Of a stretch of 64,000 nucleotides of DNA, positions 58,526 through 64,000 are shown piece after piece. The notes beneath the pieces were generated by a model, which was given only the letters and a program-made list of their open reading frames with translations, did no database searches and was not told where the DNA came from. Source of the DNA: Bacteroides luhongzhouii (lineage in GTDB: Bacteria > Bacteroidota > Bacteroidia > Bacteroidales > Bacteroidaceae); contig NZ_CP059973.1 in NCBI RefSeq assembly GCF_009193295.2, forward strand, positions 1-64,000. Direction: 5' to 3'. The position numbers were made by a program, and so were the translations under genes. Position 1 is the first letter of the stretch. Each line of letters begins with the position of its first letter.

Positions 58526-60670
58526 CTATTTCTTCAAATAATTCTTCAGACGACATTTCTCCAGATAACGAATGCCTTCAATGACTGCTTCTGCATTAAT
58601 CATGGCTCCTTCTTTAGATGTATGTACCATATCCATATAATGAGACTTGGTCTTCTCTTCACCAATCGTTTCGAATTTCTTCGCAGCAATATCATTCAAA
58701 TCTACAAAATACGCATTTTCTTGTTCGGCCACTTCTCTTGACCATTTGGCATAGGTTTGACTACAACGCCTCATTTTACCATCCTGCCATTGATTGGCAG
58801 GCGTATGAGAAAGAATAATCACTTCAACCCCTCTTGCTTTAGCCTGACGAATATACATACGGATATAGTGTCCATAACTGAATACTTCTTCTATACTTCC
58901 GTCACGTTCAAGAACGACTTTTTGTGATTTATCGTCTGTCCCTTTCAGTGCTCCCCGAGCTAGTCCGGTATTTAACGGACCACTGTCATTATGACCAAAG
59001 TCTATAATCAGATAATCGCCTTTCTGCATAGCCGGCAACAGTCTATCCCACAAACCTTCTGTATAGTAAGTACGGCTGCTACGCCCTTCCATGGCACAAT
59101 TCTCAACTGTGATACGGGATATATCGAAGAAAGCCTGCAAAAAGCCTCCCCAACCCCATCGGCCATATTCACCGTTACCTGCCCGGTATTTCACCGTAGA
59201 ATCTCCTATGACAAATACCACCGGAGCTTTTTTATCCAAGCGACTCAACCCAGCTACAAACTGAAGCGGATTCCCCGGTTCTGAATAAGAGAATACAGGC
59301 AAGTCACTCCGTTGAATTGTAGGATAAAAGCAAACGGCACCATCGTTCATGCGCGGATGCTCGCGTTTCATCAAATTGACCATTTCCGCTCCTGCCCAAA
59401 TAACCGGAGCATAACCTTGAGCAGCCAGCGCACTCACCGGACGATGATAATAGAACGCCGGATCAAAACCGATACCGGTCTTTACACAGGTACCTTCTAC
59501 TTGTCCGTCGGCGTTGATAACAGATGAGACGGCATTCCATCCCAGCAGAGCAACCGGACCATAAACCATCGCATCAACCCACCCCTTATTAATGGCATGA
59601 GCAATAGCACAGACATAGAGAGCGGTAGACGAAGTTTCATCATAAGAGTCATTACAGTCGGATAACTGATGCCAGAAACCATTCTTGCCTTGACAAGCCG
59701 CTACTCCCTTAATGTGCTGCCGCAACAAGTCCATCAGATGATCTCTGTCCGGATGTTCTTTAGGCAATACATCAAGCACTTCACAAAGTGTCACCATAGC
59801 CCATCCATTCGCCCTTCCCCAATAATAGGCAGGATGTTCACTCATGCTTTCGACCCATCCATGACGAAAAAGTCCTTTTTCGGACACAAACATACGACCG
59901 GCAAATTGATTGACCTGTCGTACAGCTTCCTGAAAATATTTCTGTTGGTCATACGCTAAATAACGTCCTCTTAATGCCAATGCAGGGATTCCTTTAAACA
60001 TATCATCCAGCCACAAAGTGTTACGAAAAGGACGATTACTGGAAAATGTGCCGTCAGACAATTTTAAAGATTTATACATAACAACATTAAAACAATTATC
60101 TATCAAAGATTGTAGCTTCAAATCCTTATTCATCATTTGAGCTTTTGTCATCGCAGCACACATTGCCCCACAGTCATCCAAAGTGCGCGGAGCAAGGAGT
60201 TGGATCATAATACTATCGGTAGTGCCATATTTCTCATACACAGTCTTAAAATGAGGTGTCACTTCTGCTAAAAAATTGAAGCGTTTATATACATAGTCGC
60301 TATAATCCACCTCTCCCGTAGCTTCTGCCGCAGCAAGCATAGCTGAATAGACAGCTCCCCATTCAGTGCTTATCAAACTGAAAGCACCTCTTTCAAGTTG
60401 AGCATTCTGATCCATTTTGGTATATTCGGTGATGATTTTCCCATTCTGTTTATTAACTACATGGAAGGGAGTATTCTTTTCCAAATAAGTTAACACAGTT
60501 TTCATGTTCAGCTTAATTTCATCCACTGTCACCACACCATAGTTTACCAAACGACTCGACTTTACAAGTTCCCGACTACAACCTGCTTTCTCTTTCTTTT
60601 GAGCCATTGCCTGATTTTCTAAAACCAGCAACAATAATACTATTATAGTTACTATTAATCGATTCATCAT
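58526..60670 (-). CDS. GH105 / CE12 fusion (unsaturated glycuronyl hydrolase plus SGNH acetylesterase)
   Basis: The 714-residue exported protein (signal peptide about 1-23) joins two enzymes. The N-terminal half (about 40-470) is a GH105-type alpha/alpha barrel with WLDDMFKGIPALALRG, the catalytic-Asp region, and YYWGRANGWAM; GH105 removes unsaturated uronic acid from rhamnogalacturonan or related chains. The C-terminal half (about 485-710) is an SGNH rhamnogalacturonan-acetylesterase-like domain with GDST (catalytic Ser491), GHND, and Asp680-x2-His683 in DMVH. It overlaps the upstream GH89 gene by ATGA. The pairing of hydrolase and esterase suggests acetylated uronate-containing glycans. Confidence 0.88.
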   Translation of the reverse strand: MMNRLIVTIIVLLLLVLENQAMAQKKEKAGCSRELVKSSRLVNYGVVTVDEIKLNMKTVLTYLEKNTPFHVVNKQNGKIITEYTKMDQNAQLERGAFSLISTEWGAVYSAMLAAAEATGEVDYSDYVYKRFNFLAEVTPHFKTVYEKYGTTDSIMIQLLAPRTLDDCGAMCAAMTKAQMMNKDLKLQSLIDNCFNVVMYKSLKLSDGTFSSNRPFRNTLWLDDMFKGIPALALRGRYLAYDQQKYFQEAVRQVNQFAGRMFVSEKGLFRHGWVESMSEHPAYYWGRANGWAMVTLCEVLDVLPKEHPDRDHLMDLLRQHIKGVAACQGKNGFWHQLSDCNDSYDETSSTALYVCAIAHAINKGWVDAMVYGPVALLGWNAVSSVINADGQVEGTCVKTGIGFDPAFYYHRPVSALAAQGYAPVIWAGAEMVNLMKREHPRMNDGAVCFYPTIQRSDLPVFSYSEPGNPLQFVAGLSRLDKKAPVVFVIGDSTVKYRAGNGEYGRWGWGGFLQAFFDISRITVENCAMEGRSSRTYYTEGLWDRLLPAMQKGDYLIIDFGHNDSGPLNTGLARGALKGTDDKSQKVVLERDGSIEEVFSYGHYIRMYIRQAKARGVEVIILSHTPANQWQDGKMRRCSQTYAKWSREVAEQENAYFVDLNDIAAKKFETIGEEKTKSHYMDMVHTSKEGAMINAEAVIEGIRYLEKCRLKNYLKK

Positions 60671-62835
60671 TCTAACCTTGTTTTGTATTTATCCAATAAA
60701 AAGTGAGCGTAATTCATCAAGTCCCCTTCAACCTTACGTTCCACTTTTTTATTTGAAGAAACCCAGTGATCCTCAAACTGCTTAATAGCATCATCCAGTG
60801 CTTTCTGATTGAATTCTGACTTACTCTCCACTGCGTGCAACACAGCATCTATATACATATTCCAGCGTACCGAATAATAATCACTAATCAATCCGGACCA
60901 TGTTCTGCTGGCATAGTCATTCAAGGTTCCTCCCCAAGTAGTCACCAGATTCCGGGCATTCCTCTCATAATAATCCTGAATTACAGGATCCTGACTCAAT
61001 CCTCTGGCATCAGAAATCCATTTAGATAGAGAGGTATAATCATGATATGATGTTAGTTTGTCTATATCAGCCAGAAGCTCACGCATTTCAGAAGCACGCA
61101 TATCCAGAGCTGCCAAATCTTTGGTCTGATACATTCTGTCAAACTCATTCTTAACTGTCAGGAAATAATTGCCCAATAATTGTCTACCAACAGAAATCAC
61201 ATCTATTCTCAAAGCGTCACGACGTAAATCCGGGGCATTTAATAAATTCTGCCATACTAATAAAAGTTGTTTGTTAGAGTAATTTGTTTTTGTACGTCCA
61301 CTATTCTCTCCCATTTTAGGACGGTAGGTCGGCAAAATCCCGGCTGTTTTAGGTACTTGCACATATATGTCATTAAATAAAATCTGCCAAGCCTCACGCA
61401 CCGGCAAAGATACACTCCCTGCATGACGGTCTGCCAACGCATTCACCCAAGCTTCATCATCCTTATTCGTGCACCAAGCCTTTTCAAGAATATATTCATA
61501 AGGAAACTGAACGACATCAAGTCCTTCTAACGTGGAACCAATCCCCTTCATATTATCTCCTCCTTCTCTCAATGCGATATCCAGCCGTCTGCCACTCTCT
61601 TTTACATTTCCCGTAATAGCCGTATTTCCTCCAAAATTTCCTAAATAGCACCAAATAAAAGGTTGACCATGAAAATAGTTTGTAGATTTCCACAATTCAA
61701 CGTTTTCACAATGGTAATCCAGTAAGAACATTTTATTTTCAGGAACACCTTTCAAAAGCGCTTCAATTCGAGGAGCGGTCCACTTCTTCCGATCAAAATA
61801 AAACATCCAGGTCATTTGCAACCACTCGGCTTTAGGGTCGGCTTCTGTCAAAGTATGATATAGTTTCGATGACACCTTTCCCAGATAATCAGGTTCCCAA
61901 CTTGGAGGATCAACTTCATTAAAGGGATCTACCCCATAAATATGATCTGTTCCAAACAGGAGAGTCTGCTCTTTCAAGAACTTCTTTTGTATCAAAGAAA
62001 ATAAAGGCTCTTCAGGATTCAAAAAAGAACAATGATATTGTTTTGAGAAACCGGCCCATTTACCTAAACTCTGAATATTGGCATCTGGATAAATTCGTTT
62101 TAATGCTGCCGGAACATGCCCATTAAATGCAGGTAATACGGGTTTCATATTTAATTCCCGTTCACGGGACAATATTTTTTTCTGCAAATCAACTTGATTC
62201 TCTAACCATTCTATTGGTAATGGTCCATTCCAAGAATCAATATTTGCCATCCGATGCCAAGGTAAATACACAGGTCCGGTGAAATAGGAAAGAATCTCCT
62301 TATCATGCAAACCGATTTCCTTCCATACTTTATACCACACTGCTTCTTGTCCCGTTATGGCTAAAGGCATATTGATGCCGTTAAGAGCCATCCAATCTAT
62401 GAACCGCTCCCAATCAGCCCATTTCCAAAAAGGCATACTATACCCAAAAGTACAATAGTTTAAAAAGAAACGCCGATCTACTTTTGCGGGAATTTCTATC
62501 GGCTCTGGAATTTCAGGTAAAGTTTCCGGCATTTCCACCGGTTGACTGGCATACCAGGAAACCGTAGTCAAACAATAGTACTTCAAATAATAATTCAAAC
62601 CAACAGCCATCGAATTAGCATTGTTCCCACTTATCTGTATTTTAGAGTTACTTATGGACTCTATCCTAAAAAGATCTTTCTCACTGTCTGTTTTCTTAAA
62701 CTGAAACTGATCCACATAAGTTGGAATTAATCGTTTCAACATAGATTTGGCAACTAAAACATCACCATTCGACTTGGCTTGAATGGGCAAAGTCACCATT
62801 ATAAACAACAAAAGAGAATAACAAGCATTCTTCAT
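60667..62835 (-). CDS. GH89 alpha-N-acetylglucosaminidase
   Basis: This 722-residue exported enzyme (signal peptide about 1-20) is a NAGLU-type glycosidase. It has the N-terminal alpha/beta domain (about 25-110), then the GH89 barrel with MALNGINMPLAITGQEAVWYK, the conserved GPVYLPWHRMANIDSW, and DPFNEVDPPSW with the likely acid/base Glu307. LEGLDVVQFPYEYI and a C-terminal helical domain (GGTLNDYASRTWSGLI) follow. GH89 removes terminal alpha-GlcNAc, as found on gastric-type mucin O-glycans and heparan. It lies 54 bp after another GH89 gene. Confidence 0.92.
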   Translation of the reverse strand: MKNACYSLLLFIMVTLPIQAKSNGDVLVAKSMLKRLIPTYVDQFQFKKTDSEKDLFRIESISNSKIQISGNNANSMAVGLNYYLKYYCLTTVSWYASQPVEMPETLPEIPEPIEIPAKVDRRFFLNYCTFGYSMPFWKWADWERFIDWMALNGINMPLAITGQEAVWYKVWKEIGLHDKEILSYFTGPVYLPWHRMANIDSWNGPLPIEWLENQVDLQKKILSRERELNMKPVLPAFNGHVPAALKRIYPDANIQSLGKWAGFSKQYHCSFLNPEEPLFSLIQKKFLKEQTLLFGTDHIYGVDPFNEVDPPSWEPDYLGKVSSKLYHTLTEADPKAEWLQMTWMFYFDRKKWTAPRIEALLKGVPENKMFLLDYHCENVELWKSTNYFHGQPFIWCYLGNFGGNTAITGNVKESGRRLDIALREGGDNMKGIGSTLEGLDVVQFPYEYILEKAWCTNKDDEAWVNALADRHAGSVSLPVREAWQILFNDIYVQVPKTAGILPTYRPKMGENSGRTKTNYSNKQLLLVWQNLLNAPDLRRDALRIDVISVGRQLLGNYFLTVKNEFDRMYQTKDLAALDMRASEMRELLADIDKLTSYHDYTSLSKWISDARGLSQDPVIQDYYERNARNLVTTWGGTLNDYASRTWSGLISDYYSVRWNMYIDAVLHAVESKSEFNQKALDDAIKQFEDHWVSSNKKVERKVEGDLMNYAHFLLDKYKTRLE

Positions 62836-62889
62836 CTTTCAAATATTTAGAGTAAACTATATATACAATTTATCACGCAGCGTGGAATA

Positions 62890-64000
62890 TCACAAAGCCA
62901 CAGCATCTCTCACCAATTTTACAGCCTCATCCAGAGGTTCTTGAAAGGGCTCCGTAGTATTATGCCATGGTGTAGTTATCCACTTTTCCTCCCAATCATC
63001 CTTTTTTTTATCGGAAAAATAAAGTTGCAAACGAGGTATATAATAATCCTTTATTAAACCAGACCATGTACGCGCAGCATAATCTTCCTGTATTCCTCCC
63101 CACGTTGTTATTAAACGTTTTGCATTTGCTTCATAAAAATCTTTTTCCACTACAGACTGACCGCAGTTTCTAGCCTGTTCGACCCACCTGTCCAGTCGAT
63201 GAAGAGGATGAGACAGAAGCAGTTTATCTGCCTGCTGTAACAAAGCAACAACCTTTTCCAATAGTTTATTAGCCTCATTCTTAGCACCCATCTGTTTCTT
63301 TTCCAATGCTTTTACATATAATAAATCGGCTTTTGCACATAAGTAATAAGAAGCAAATTCAATAGCATCATATTTATAAAGATCAGATTCTTTCAAATTA
63401 TCAGAGCAACTTAAAAACAATTCTATGGCATGAAAAAAGTCATCACTCATATCCACTTTGCTCTTTCTCCTACTATCAGGTACAGCAGTTTGCCAAGTAA
63501 AACGGGGATAAGAATAGAATGTACCATATGAGCTTTTTCTTAACAAACTCCATGCCTCACTCATCTTCTTCGGATATCCCCCATAACGGGCTATACAATA
63601 TTCTTTCAACCATAAATCCAAATCTATGGCAGATTTACTCCACCCAACATCTGCAAGCAGTTCATATATGACCTCATTATTCTCAAGACCTTCCGGTGCA
63701 GAACCGAAACCAACTAATTTTTCTCCATATTTAGAGTGCAAGGCCTCAATCGAAGCTGATGCATATAATCCCAAATCTCCAGTCAACAAATTCTTACCTC
63801 CAAAATTCGGAACATAACTAAAGATCCATTTCTTACCATAAAATCCTTCATGCGCTTTCCAAGTTTGTTCCGTCTTCCATACCCACTTCGGGAATTCATT
63901 CCCCAAATCGATTATTATCATCTTATCATCCGGCACATGACTTAACAAAGCTGTTAAGCTTTCCTTGTCCCAAAAAGAATGATGATAGCCGAAGGTCCAC
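62890..64000 (-). CDS. Second GH89 alpha-N-acetylglucosaminidase (cut by the window edge)
   Basis: The frame is open from the right edge (no start codon in the window) to a stop at 62890, about 370 residues of the C-terminal part. The first visible codons encode WTFGYHHSFWDKESL, a normal GH89 core sequence, so the apparent TTG start near 63948 is internal. It has the family's EGLENNEVIYELL, a helical domain, and GGIQEDYAARTWSGLIKDYY, parallel to the next gene. It differs clearly from its neighbour, so the pair arose from an old duplication or separate acquisition, not a recent copy. The catalytic Glu of the N-terminal part lies outside. Confidence 0.9.
   Translation of the reverse strand, partial: WTFGYHHSFWDKESLTALLSHVPDDKMIIIDLGNEFPKWVWKTEQTWKAHEGFYGKKWIFSYVPNFGGKNLLTGDLGLYASASIEALHSKYGEKLVGFGSAPEGLENNEVIYELLADVGWSKSAIDLDLWLKEYCIARYGGYPKKMSEAWSLLRKSSYGTFYSYPRFTWQTAVPDSRRKSKVDMSDDFFHAIELFLSCSDNLKESDLYKYDAIEFASYYLCAKADLLYVKALEKKQMGAKNEANKLLEKVVALLQQADKLLLSHPLHRLDRWVEQARNCGQSVVEKDFYEANAKRLITTWGGIQEDYAARTWSGLIKDYYIPRLQLYFSDKKKDDWEEKWITTPWHNTTEPFQEPLDEAVKLVRDAVAL

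Noticed and set aside
63946..63948. TTG start of the last GH89 gene
   Set aside because: The frame continues upstream to the window edge with normal GH89 sequence, so this is an internal codon.

Overview
The window looks like chromosomal DNA from a gut Bacteroides, closest in gene content and order to the B. thetaiotaomicron / B. ovatus group. The reasons are: moderate GC; promoters with the Bacteroides -7 element TAnnTTTG (sometimes with TTTG about 19 bp upstream) and no Shine-Dalgarno sequences; families typical of the phylum (STN-type TonB receptor with FecR and ECF sigma factor, DUF4249, DUF2027-Smr, DUF6377 regulator, class II NrdJ); and the neighbourhood rplI-rpsR-rpsF / marR / rprXY / EF-G paralog / hemW. 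I see no rRNA, tRNA, CRISPR array, insertion sequence or prophage.

Layout. 0-10 kb: dnaA, a nitroreductase, nrdJ, a CBM20-CBM20-GH77 glucanotransferase, a membrane acyltransferase and folB. 10-14 kb: a tight leftward operon mtaB - lpxL-like - GT2 - mgsA. 14-16 kb: an acyl-CoA synthetase and a small Ala-rich lipoprotein. 16-23 kb: a leftward cluster of two Gfo/Idh/MocA oxidoreductases, a DUF1080 lipoprotein and a TIM-barrel protein, plus a membrane regulator. This set fits oxidation of glycosides at C3 in the periplasm followed by eliminative cleavage. 23-31 kb: rpsF-rpsR-rplI, marR, a 58-residue membrane protein, the two-component system rprXY, an EF-G paralog whose switch II has lost the catalytic His, and hemW. 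31-37 kb: ECF sigma, lipoprotein, FecR, TonB receptor and DUF4249 lipoprotein, apparently one cell-surface signalling and uptake unit. 37-50 kb: housekeeping and accessory genes (split lysO, Smr, HAD, LuxR, AlkZ-like glycosylase, aroA, Crp/Fnr, SDR, GNAT-YoaP, M28 peptidase, metal ABC permease, tsaE, Imm17-like). 50-57.5 kb: SpoIIM / membrane protein / DUF4129 / DUF4350 / MoxR / DUF58 operon with a divergent RDD gene. 57.5-64 kb: thioredoxin and a glycan-degradation cluster (GH105-CE12 fusion and two GH89 enzymes, the last cut by the window edge).

Between the genes there are three long palindromic elements (about 9921-10000, 29921-29994 and 57512-57610). Each is built from repeated copies of its own short palindrome core: one architecture with three unrelated sequences. 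I also see two TCTTGA-N6-TCAAGA (FNR-like) dyads, one beside a crp/fnr gene; a CRP-like dyad at about -40 of the EF-G paralog promoter; -7 promoter boxes arranged as perfect palindromes; and short AT-rich tandem repeats just after several stop codons. These non-coding patterns, the GTPase-deficient EF-G and the 3-keto-glycoside cluster are the most interesting content.
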